Assembly: GCA_910588535.1 (NCBI GenBank)
Contig: CAJUOO010000062.1
Span: forward strand, 1 to 20,655
Length of the DNA: 20,655 nucleotides
From: an uncultured Lachnospiraceae bacterium
GTDB taxonomy: Bacteria; Bacillota; Clostridia; Lachnospirales; Lachnospiraceae
Direction: 5' to 3'
The notes beneath the pieces are model-generated. The model was given only the letters and a program-made list of their open reading frames with translations, was not told the DNA's origin and did no database searches. Positions 14,690 to 20,655 of the stretch are shown piece by piece (within the stretch, counting starts at the first letter, position 1; every line of letters starts with the position of its first letter). The translations under genes and the position numbers were made by a program.

Positions 14690-14982
14690 GTCCACCTCCA
14701 GATAATAATACTAAGCAGCATGCAGTTTTCTAATAATCAGGGCAGCAGTAAATCATCTCTGCGCAATTTAGTAGAGGAAAACCTTTCTCCTCTACCCGCC
14801 GCGCGGGGTGTGATATATCAAAAATAAATCTTCCTACACATCCCTGCACACAAAAAATGGATAGTTTCCTATCCACTCAATAAGTAGTATGACACAATCC
14901 ATCATATGCTTAATTACAAACCCAAGTCGCCCTACGCGCTAAGGTGAGAGTGGATACTCTGCTTCTTCCTGTTATTTACAGC
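14690..14982 (-). promoter_or_regulatory. L20-type leader (attenuator) of infC-rpmI-rplT
   Basis: The transcribed leader of about 290 nt holds, in order: a 5' part with CCACTCTCACC and GGCGACTTGGGTTTG; an intrinsic terminator (14875-14852: TGGATAG, GAAA loop, CTATCCA, then T6); and two further hairpins (14809-14795 and 14795-14771) before the infC ribosome binding site. The 5' segment TATCCACTC (14956-14948) is exactly complementary to GAGTGGATA (14878-14870), which overlaps the 5' arm of the terminator. This forms a mutually exclusive antiterminator. In B. subtilis, L20 binding to such a leader promotes termination; the same role is inferred here. Confidence 0.85.
14852..14875 (-). terminator. 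Leader terminator upstream of infC
   Basis: The 7-bp stem TGGATAG/CTATCCA with a GAAA loop is followed by TTTTTT on the minus strand. It lies inside the leader, about 180 nt before infC, as expected for transcription attenuation. Confidence 0.85.
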
Positions 14983-14988
14983 TTCTCT

Positions 14989-15017
14989 ATTCTAACACAA
15001 ATCATGTATTGTGTCAA
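14989..15017 (-). promoter_or_regulatory. infC operon promoter
   Basis: On the minus strand, TTGACA (15017-15012), a 17-bp spacer and TAGAAT (14994-14989) make a strong vegetative promoter. Transcription would start near 14982, at the 5' end of the leader. Confidence 0.88.
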
Positions 15018-15185
15018 CTAGTTTTACCACGAAAAAATAAATGCCATCATTTTCTACTCAGAACCGATAGCCTAATCCATCAACACCGCAACTAGTCAAT
15101 CTCCCTCCCTAACGACCAAATAGCCACAAGGGAAAAGAGATTGACAAGAATAACTCATAACAAGCAGTTACCACATCAAGAATAT

Positions 15186-16550
15186 CTATATCTTAATTTT
15201 AGTCCATTTTCCTGACCGGAATCGAAAGAACGTTAGCAGAAATCTGCTAAGCTGATCACATGCTGTTCCAAGCCATATTCCCACTACTCCAAGCCCAAAT
15301 GTATAACACAACAAATACGATGCGATCGGTCGTATCAATGTGACACTAATAGTGGACGCAAAGGTCGTAAACATAACATCACCCGCACCTCTTAGGCAGC
15401 CCATATAGATAACCTGAGCGATCTGCAATAACACAATTACAACCATCACCTGCATAATCTGCACGCCCATAGAAATAATGACCTCCTCCTCAAAGTAGAG
15501 CCTATACAACGCCCTTCCTCCCAGAAGGTAAATCAATGAAAGCACAACTGATATGGCATTTCCGATTCTTTGGCATAGATTTCCATACTTTTTGGCAAGT
15601 TCCGGTTTTCCTTCTCCAAGACTCTGTCCAATCAGCGCAACTGCTGCCACCTGCATGCCATCTCCAAAAGAGAAAGAAAGCGACATAATATTCATACCCA
15701 CATTGTGCGCGGCAAATGCACTTGTCCCAAGCTTCGCCGCCATCACTGCCACAGACATAAAACCAATGCGAAGCAGAATCTGTTCTAAAAAAATGCTGGA
15801 GGCAATCTTCACCATATTTCTTGCCGCCTCCATCGCTGGTCGTATCTTGTTATCTATAATAGTATAAATACTGATAAAACCGTCCTTTCGAAACAAGGAG
15901 GCAATACTCATAATACAGGCTACCACCGTCCCCAGCACTGTGGCGAGAGCAGCACCCCTAACACCCAACGCCGGAAAACCAAACTTTCCTCCAATTAACA
16001 GATAATTAAATATCATATTAATCAGATTTGAGGTGACATTCGTCTTCATGGCAATTCTTGTGTTGCCTGAACCTCTCTGTGCAGCATTAATAGTAAGAGA
16101 AATAATATTGAAAATCATACCACCCATTATAATGCGAAAATACAGTGCTGCACTTTCATGTGTATCTGCCTCTGATCCACTTAAGCGCATAATCTCATCC
16201 GCAAATATAACAAAAGCAGCACTGACCACAATTCCAGCCACTGCCACAAAAAGAAGCGCCATCACCAGCACCTGATTTGCCTTATATGGATCTTTCTCTC
16301 CCTTTCTTCTTGCCACCAAAGCAGACACTGCCACATTTGTGGCAATAAATAGAGCAAGCCCGATAAATTTTGGATTTGTGGTCAGTCCCACCGCTGCCAC
16401 AGCATAAGAACCAAGCGAGCTAACCATCAATGAATCAATCAACCCTGCCAGTGCCACGAAAAAAGATTCCAGAACAGAAGGCCACGCCATCTGAAAAACT
16501 GTTTGTAGTGTCTCTAGCTTTGATTTTTCATTTGTTTTCATCTCGTCCAT
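15186..16550 (-). CDS. MATE-family efflux transporter (454 aa)
   Basis: The protein has about twelve membrane helices in two related halves, as in MATE (NorM/DinF-like) exporters that expel drugs, metabolites or other organic cations using Na+ or H+ gradients. The N-terminus (ETLQTVFQMAWPSVLESFFVALAGLIDSLMVSSLG) and the matching start of the second half (SSIFLEQILLRIGFMSVAVMAAKLG) are typical, as are QRGSGNTR near residue 158 and the corresponding CLRGAGD in the second half. Length matches the family. The ATG at 16550 is preceded by AGAGGA about 9 nt upstream, a moderate site. The substrate cannot be inferred; no regulator is adjacent. Confidence 0.92.
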   Translation of the reverse strand: MDEMKTNEKSKLETLQTVFQMAWPSVLESFFVALAGLIDSLMVSSLGSYAVAAVGLTTNPKFIGLALFIATNVAVSALVARRKGEKDPYKANQVLVMALLFVAVAGIVVSAAFVIFADEIMRLSGSEADTHESAALYFRIIMGGMIFNIISLTINAAQRGSGNTRIAMKTNVTSNLINMIFNYLLIGGKFGFPALGVRGAALATVLGTVVACIMSIASLFRKDGFISIYTIIDNKIRPAMEAARNMVKIASSIFLEQILLRIGFMSVAVMAAKLGTSAFAAHNVGMNIMSLSFSFGDGMQVAAVALIGQSLGEGKPELAKKYGNLCQRIGNAISVVLSLIYLLGGRALYRLYFEEEVIISMGVQIMQVMVVIVLLQIAQVIYMGCLRGAGDVMFTTFASTISVTLIRPIASYLLCYTFGLGVVGIWLGTACDQLSRFLLTFFRFRSGKWTKIKI

Positions 16551-16604
16551 TATATATTATCCTCTTATTTTACTGACATATTTTCTTTGGGTATCTACAA
16601 AATC

Positions 16605-16634
16605 TTTATACAAAGAATATTCCTTTCTATTCAA
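16605..16634 (-). promoter_or_regulatory. Possible MATE gene promoter
   Basis: On the minus strand, TTGAAT (16634-16629), an 18-bp spacer and TATAAA (16610-16605) lie 55 bp before the ATG. The match is fair rather than strong. Confidence 0.45.
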
Positions 16635-16710
16635 ACACCCATCAACACAATTGACTATTTCCTATAACTTCTTGTAAATTTTATACTTTATCTCCTGTTA
16701 AGAATTTGTT

Positions 16711-17222
16711 GTATCATTTTCGAGAAAGGTCCGCCCAGCGAACTGTTTGTGTTCCTTCGTCACCCCGCTTGCGCTTAGTGAAAAACGCAGCGGACGCTAA
16801 GCTCGAAACTACCTCGCTAAGCGCCAGCGTTTTTCAATAGGTTCCTTGAGGACCACAAACAGTTCGCCGGGCTGTTTTTTCAGTTAGGTAAAACACGTTT
16901 TCATTCTACTTGTATAGGATAAATAAATCATTTTTTTGTCTTTATTAGAAGAATTTAACACTCTATAAATACAAACAAAATTATAATAAATATAAAGTTG
17001 TAAGTATATAAAGGATCACCGTTTACCTAAAATGTTCAGCAAAACAGTATAGCCCGTCTGCTATTTTCCTCAAGGAACCTATTGAAAAACGTCGGTACTT
17101 AGCGAGGTTTTTCACGAGCTTAGTATCCGTTACGTTTTTCACTAAGCGAGAGCGGGGTGACGGAGGAAAATAGCAGACGGGCTATACGGGCCGTTTCCGA
17201 AAACCGTAAAAGAAATTTCATC
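16711..17222. repeat. Palindromic element, copy B (complete, about 510 bp)
   Basis: The left end is GTATCATTTTCGAGAAAGGT and the right end is its diverged inverse (17191-17211). Hairpin 1 has arms 16733-16751 and 16854-16872 (19 bp, one mismatch) and is followed on the plus strand by six T. Hairpin 2 has perfect 25-bp arms at 17047-17071 and 17163-17187, with an inner 9-bp pairing (17084-17092 with 17132-17140). Both hairpins share the core sequences CAAGGAACCTATTGAAAAACG and CACTAAGCG or their inverse, so they are themselves related. About 165 bp of A+T-rich DNA separates them. There is no coding potential. Confidence 0.85.
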
Positions 17223-17407
17223 TTACAAGAAGTCATGACTATTTGTATTATTTTTGTAGAAAACACTTTCTCCACTTCTGCCGGACACCCGTCAGCTTAT
17301 TTTTCCGGGTGCACATATGCAATCGAGCACAAAAGATCGTCTCCCCTGCTCGACACGTGGAGAGCACATGCAGCTTTCGCCGCTCATTTCCCTACACACC
17401 TTTGCAT
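17223..17407. other. Intergenic stretch with a diverged short repeat
   Basis: This gap between the palindromic element and the DUF1540 terminator has no convincing gene. Its right part (17316-17400) is a diverged unit of the 86-bp repeat found in tandem at 19903-20075. It shares TGCAATCGAGC at the start, an AGCTTTCGC-type middle and CTCATTTCCCTACRCRCC at the end. Confidence 0.6.
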
Positions 17408-17448
17408 ATAAAAAAGGATGCCTGAAAAAGACGATTCAGACACCCTTT
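17408..17448 (-). terminator. Terminator of the DUF1540 gene
   Basis: On the minus strand, 17448-17435 pairs with 17426-17413 over 14 bp with two G-U pairs, an 8-nt loop, then TTTTTT (17415-17410). It starts 17 nt past the stop codon. Confidence 0.88.
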
Positions 17449-17465
17449 CACACGTAACCTTTCCC

Positions 17466-17792
17466 TTATCTGCATCCACAGGTGCACTGGAAGCTTGCGC
17501 ACTTCGTATCCTCACAATTACATGCTCGGCTTCCCGCGATTCCAATATGCTCGGCATGACACTCGCAGTCTGTGTTAAAACGGCAGTTTGTCGCCTCACA
17601 ATCCACTTTTAAAGAAGTATCAGGAGTCTCAAAGCTATTGCGGAAGGAATCCTCAGACTTCTCATAAAAGCTTGCGCAAAAGGTAGATTCTGGTGTTTTT
17701 GCATCAGCACCCTCGATCAAGATATTTCCCTTGCAGCATTTCTCATCCGAATTGTGGATACAGTTTGTGACATTACAGTCTAATACTGGCAT
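17466..17792 (-). CDS. DUF1540 cysteine-rich protein (108 aa)
   Basis: The protein is two tandem DUF1540 units. Unit 1 (about 4-42) opens LDCNVTNCIHN and closes TFCASF; unit 2 (about 63-101) opens VDCEATNCRFN and closes TKCASF. It has 15 cysteines in 108 residues, in spacing that suggests metal binding; the family is common in Clostridia and its function is unknown. A short CTCGC tail adds three more Cys after unit 2. The ATG at 17792 follows AAGGAGGAAAC. It lies 87 bp downstream of thrS on the same strand and ends in its own strong terminator, so it could be expressed by read-through from thrS or from an unseen promoter. Confidence 0.93.
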   Translation of the reverse strand: MPVLDCNVTNCIHNSDEKCCKGNILIEGADAKTPESTFCASFYEKSEDSFRNSFETPDTSLKVDCEATNCRFNTDCECHAEHIGIAGSRACNCEDTKCASFQCTCGCR

Positions 17793-17879
17793 AGTGTTTC
17801 CTCCTTGTTGATATGAGAATATAACAATCTGTTCCTACCATATTCTGTACCAATTTTCAGAAACTTATGCCTTTTTGGC

Positions 17880-19844
17880 TTATTTCTTTTCGTCTTTTAT
17901 ATTTATTTTTTTAATTTCCTTTGTGCGAATTTCCTCGCACACAGCACTGATAAACTCTGCAAGCGGCTTCTGCCCTTCATCTCCGTCAAAACGGCTTCTA
18001 ACTGACACCATCTGCTCTTCCTCCTCCTTCTGCCCAACTACCAGCATATAAGGAAGCCTTGCAAGTCTCGCCTCGCGGATCTTATATCCAATCTTCTCGC
18101 TTCTCTCATCAATAGTATACAATATACCATTCTTCCCAAGCTCCGCTCCCACCTTCTTTGCATACTCATGATACTTCTCAGAAATAGGAAGAATACGAAC
18201 CTGTTCCGGGCAAAGCCATGTCGGGAAATTTCCCTCATATTTTTCAATCAAGCTCGCCAGTGTTCTTTCATAGCATCCCATAGAAGTTCTGTGAATAATA
18301 TACGGACGTACCTTCGCACCATCTGGATCGACATAGTACATATCAAATTGCTCCGCAATCGCACAGTCAAGCTGAATGGTTATCATGGTATCCTCTTTGC
18401 CATACACATTTTTTAGCTGAATGTCAATCTTTGGACCATAGAAGGCCGCCTCACCGTCTGCCTCAGTAAATGGCAGCTCCTTCTCCACCAGCAAATTACG
18501 GATAATTCCCTGTGTCTTCTCCCAATATGTGGCATCACCCAAGTATTTCTCCTTATTCTCTGGATCCCACTTAGATAAACGATACGTTACATCTTCATCA
18601 AGTCCCAATGTCTTTAGACAATAAAGAGCCAAATCAATGCATCCAATCAGCTCCTCCTCAACTTGATCAGGCCGTATAATCAAATGTCCCTCTGAAATAG
18701 TAAACTGGCGCACACGAGTAAGCCCATGCATCTCTCCAGAATCTTCGTTGCGAAACAGAGTGGACGTCTCGCTGTAACGGCACGGCAGATCCCTATATGA
18801 TTTCTGGCTTGCCTTGTAGACATAATATTGAAATGGACAAGTCATAGGGCGCAGTGCCAGCACTTCCTTATCCTTCTCCTCATCCCCAAGCACAAACATT
18901 CCTTCCTTATAATGATCCCAATGTCCAGATATTTTGTACAGATCACTCTTTGCCATAAGAGGCGTCTTTGTCCTCATATAACCGCGATTATAGTCCTCCT
19001 CGTCCTCAATCCAACGCTGCAAGGTCTGAATAATCTTCGCTCCCTTTGGCATCAGCAACGGCAGTCCCTGTCCAACCACATCCACCGTAGTAAATAATTC
19101 TAATTCCCTTCCCAACTTATTATGATCTCTCTTTTTAATATCTTCCAGATATTCCAGATATTCGTTCAGCTCCTCTTTCTTAGCAAATGCTGTGCCATAG
19201 ATTCTGGTCAACATCTTATTCTTCTCATTCCCTCTCCAATACGCGCCCGAAGATGAAATAAGCTTAAAAGCCTTTACCGGCTTTGTGCTCATAAGATGCG
19301 GTCCGGCACAAAGATCAACAAAATCTCCCTGACGATAAAAAGATATCACGGCATCCTCTGGTAAATCCATGATAAGCTCTACCTTATAAGGCTCCTGCCT
19401 CTCCTCCATAAAGGCGATCGCCTCTTTTCTTGGAAGAGTAAACTTCTCCAGAGGCTTCGCCTCCTTAATAATCTTCTTCATTTCCTCCTCAAGCCTATCC
19501 AGATCCTCCCTGCTAAATGGCTCATGTTCAAAATCATAATAAAATCCTGTATCTATAGAAGGTCCAATCGCAAGCTTTGCCTGCGGATACAATCTCTTAA
19601 CTGCCTCCGCCAAAATATGTGATGTCGTATGACGATATGCTGAAAGCCCCTGCTTATCACTTACTGTCAAGATATTAAGACGGCAGTCTTTATCAATAAC
19701 TGTGCGCAGATCCACAATCTCTCCATCCACCTCTCCAGCACATGCCATCCTTGCCAGCCCATCACTAATATCTGCCGCAATTTCCAGAATACTCTTAGCC
19801 TCTACATACTCTCTCACAGAACCATCTTTACATGTAATCTTCAT
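17880..19844 (-). CDS. thrS: Threonine--tRNA ligase
   Basis: The 654-aa enzyme charges tRNA-Thr. Domains in order: TGS (about 1-62), the editing/SAD domain with HxxxH (His72, His76) and CxxxH (Cys179, His183) that clears Ser-tRNA-Thr, the class II catalytic core (about 245-540), and the anticodon-binding domain (about 545-645). The zinc ligands Cys336, His387 and His518 are present. Motif 2 contains TLFRNEDSGEMHGLTRVRQF and motif 3 GCYERTLASLIEKY. The last 12 residues (EIKKINIKDEKK) are a charged extension. AAGGAGG precedes the ATG at 19844. Expression is controlled by the T-box leader upstream: uncharged tRNA-Thr should favour read-through. Confidence 0.98.
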   Translation of the reverse strand: MKITCKDGSVREYVEAKSILEIAADISDGLARMACAGEVDGEIVDLRTVIDKDCRLNILTVSDKQGLSAYRHTTSHILAEAVKRLYPQAKLAIGPSIDTGFYYDFEHEPFSREDLDRLEEEMKKIIKEAKPLEKFTLPRKEAIAFMEERQEPYKVELIMDLPEDAVISFYRQGDFVDLCAGPHLMSTKPVKAFKLISSSGAYWRGNEKNKMLTRIYGTAFAKKEELNEYLEYLEDIKKRDHNKLGRELELFTTVDVVGQGLPLLMPKGAKIIQTLQRWIEDEEDYNRGYMRTKTPLMAKSDLYKISGHWDHYKEGMFVLGDEEKDKEVLALRPMTCPFQYYVYKASQKSYRDLPCRYSETSTLFRNEDSGEMHGLTRVRQFTISEGHLIIRPDQVEEELIGCIDLALYCLKTLGLDEDVTYRLSKWDPENKEKYLGDATYWEKTQGIIRNLLVEKELPFTEADGEAAFYGPKIDIQLKNVYGKEDTMITIQLDCAIAEQFDMYYVDPDGAKVRPYIIHRTSMGCYERTLASLIEKYEGNFPTWLCPEQVRILPISEKYHEYAKKVGAELGKNGILYTIDERSEKIGYKIREARLARLPYMLVVGQKEEEEQMVSVRSRFDGDEGQKPLAEFISAVCEEIRTKEIKKINIKDEKK

Positions 19845-19902
19845 AAAATCCTCCTTCTACACTCTAAAAAACACTACAATCACTACTGCCCTTGCGCACC
19901 CT

Positions 19903-20075
19903 TGTGCAATCGAGCTGGGAAACGTTCTTCTTCCCCACTCGCTGTGCGGGGCGCAGGTAGCTTGCTACTAATTTCCTTACGCGCCTCCTGTGCAATCGAG
20001 CTGGGGAACATTCTTCTTCCCCACTCGCCGTGTGGGGCGCGAGTAGCTTTTGCTACTAATTTCTTTACGCGCCCC
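19903..20075. repeat. Tandem pair of an 86-bp palindromic repeat
   Basis: Unit 1 is 19903-19988 and unit 2 is 19989-20075, about 88% alike by eye. Each begins TGTGCAATCGAGCTGGG, contains a CCCCACTCGC...GGGG hairpin and a GTAGC...GCTAC hairpin, and ends TTACGCGCC. A partial tail (GCGCACCC, 19895-19902) just before unit 1 suggests a lost neighbour. The pair sits in the thrS 5' region, between the T-box terminator and the ribosome binding site, so it is part of the mRNA. Confidence 0.8.
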
Positions 20076-20082
20076 TGCACAT

Positions 20083-20119
20083 AAAAAAATCCCACACACT
20101 ACTTCCGTAATGCATGGGA
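20083..20119 (-). terminator. T-box terminator upstream of thrS
   Basis: On the minus strand a 13-bp stem (20119-20107 with 20102-20090, including G-U pairs) is capped by GGAA and followed by seven T (20089-20083). It directly follows the T-box sequence, as expected for the regulated terminator. Confidence 0.92.
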
Positions 20120-20435
20120 CGATTTATTCCGCGGTTCCACCCTGCTTGCACATATCCAAACCAAATACATGCCACTCTCTGATGATAACGGTATCACCGG
20201 ACCGGATTGGGGTCACTCCAAGGTAGTTTTCAGACAGTTCCAGCTAAGGTATTCACAGCACACAACCTCTCTCTGAAGCTTTTCCTGCCTTACTCGTCTT
20301 ATCTGCGCATTTACAATATTAATCAAACCTACACTACAAACAACAATATATCACGCTTGCTGCTCCCCAAAGGATGGAACCTGATCCTCGTGGCAGTCGC
20401 CACTTGGCTCGTTGCTCACGTGAATCAATTTAATA
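20083..20435 (-). promoter_or_regulatory. T-box riboswitch leader of thrS
   Basis: The conserved T-box AGGGTGGAACCGCGG lies at 20143-20129 (minus), followed by CGTCCC and the terminator. Upstream, stem I shows the AGTA motif (20294-20291), the AGAGAG distal-loop motif (within 20274-20267), and a CTACCT segment (20226-20221) containing ACC, a threonine codon and the likely specifier. Binding of uncharged tRNA-Thr would stabilise the antiterminator and let thrS be transcribed. About 100 nt of extra, hairpin-rich sequence (20335-20430) lies between the transcription start and stem I. Confidence 0.93.
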
Positions 20436-20441
20436 CTTTAG

Positions 20442-20469
20442 ATTATAGCACGATAAAATATTTTGTCAA
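20442..20469 (-). promoter_or_regulatory. thrS leader promoter
   Basis: On the minus strand, TTGACA (20469-20464), a 16-bp spacer ending TGC, and TATAAT (20447-20442) give a consensus promoter with an extended -10. Transcription would start near 20435. Confidence 0.9.
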
Positions 20470-20655
20470 CTCTCCTGTATTACAGACACGACAAACGCAT
20501 GAATGTATTTTACAACCAAAAGCTATGCGTAGGATTAATAACTCACAAGTTCATTATTCGTTTCAAATACTTTTCTGGATTTGTTCCTTGAAGATAGACA
20601 CTCCCGAGTTTGCCACTTCTTAAACACAATTAAATAAAAAATTTCCTTATTTTGC
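20470..20655. other. Right edge, no supported gene
   Basis: This A+T-rich 186-bp stretch upstream of the thrS promoter shows nothing firm. A minus-strand frame is open from the window edge to a TAA at 20535-20537 (39 codons), and another frame reads 28 codons to a TGA at 20543-20545, containing GSVYLQGTNPEKYLKRIM. The second reads like protein sequence but is preceded by a stop codon. Either could be the tail of an upstream gene, possibly broken; I cannot tell. Confidence 0.25.

Noticed and set aside
15095..15145. Inverted repeat GTCAATCTC/GAGATTGAC downstream of the MATE gene as its terminator
   Set aside because: The 9-bp arms are separated by 33 nt and no T-run follows on the minus strand, so it is not a convincing terminator.
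19883..20095. 70-codon minus-strand frame between thrS and its T-box
   Set aside because: Its repeated peptide is just the translation of the tandem 86-bp repeat; there is no ribosome binding site and it lies in the thrS leader.
20345..20400. TPP riboswitch on the plus strand
   Set aside because: The GAACCTGATC string is present, but CTGAGA and GCGTAGGGA are missing and no plus-strand gene follows.
20345..20425. Signal-recognition-particle RNA in the thrS leader
   Set aside because: The pieces ATCAGG and GGGGAGCAGC recall SRP domain IV, but the conserved GGAA tetraloop is missing and an internal GTGGC/GCCAC hairpin would break the single long SRP hairpin.
20207..20623. 138-codon open frame on the plus strand
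   Set aside because: It runs antisense through the thrS T-box leader and promoter; the leader motifs explain the sequence better.
1..20655. CRISPR array
   Set aside because: Repeats in the window are palindromic and dispersed or in tandem without unique equal-length spacers; no cas-like gene is present.

Overview
The window looks like a chromosomal segment of a low-to-moderate G+C, Gram-positive gut-type Clostridia, most likely Lachnospiraceae. This is inferred from the infC-rpmI-rplT operon with an L20-type attenuator leader, a T-box-controlled thrS, a DUF1540 protein, strong GGAGG ribosome binding sites, and tRNA genes without encoded CCA. No marker gene fixes the species. Every confident gene is on the minus strand, so transcription runs from high to low coordinates.

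Layout, right to left in the direction of transcription. (1) 20469-17880: promoter, long T-box leader with terminator, a tandem palindromic repeat, then thrS; a small DUF1540 cysteine-rich gene follows, with its own terminator. (2) 17222-16711: a roughly 510-bp non-coding palindromic element with two large hairpins. (3) 16550-15186: a MATE-family efflux pump. (4) 15017-13459: promoter, L20-type leader with terminator and antiterminator, then infC (apparent ATT start), rpmI and rplT. (5) 13417-12269: an aldo/keto-reductase-like protein with two C-terminal 4Fe-4S motifs. (6) 12144-11989: promoter, tRNA-Asn(GTT) and terminator. (7) 11914-10736: a lipoprotein of unknown function. (8) 10523-9801: the shorter copy of a duplicated hypothetical gene. 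(9) 9570-6247 and 6233-5576: a response regulator, a histidine kinase, an FtsX/MacB-like permease and an ABC ATPase. (10) 4674-3265: a secreted protein with PPC-like beta domains. (11) 3094-2174: the longer copy of the duplicated gene. (12) 1747-516: a small unknown gene ending 3 nt before tRNA-Pro(AGG), a terminator, and a Cof-type HAD phosphatase. (13) 382-1: a second copy of the palindromic element, cut by the window edge.

How the parts work together: the response regulator/kinase and the permease/ATPase form one sensing-and-export module. The promoters of the regulator gene and the permease gene share a 20-bp motif directly upstream of an extended -10, with the same 4-bp spacing. This suggests that one regulator activates both. 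The module has higher G+C than its neighbours and lies, together with the secreted-protein gene, between two near-identical direct copies of a hypothetical gene (about 1.05 and 0.86 kb). That layout fits acquisition or rearrangement and could permit deletion by recombination.

The most unusual content is non-coding. There is a family of palindromic elements (two large copies and one copy reduced to its ends) whose hairpin stems differ by compensatory changes. A second, shorter repeat family (about 86 bp) has two tandem units in the thrS 5' region and one diverged unit near the DUF1540 gene. I found no CRISPR array, rRNA, transposase or integrase.
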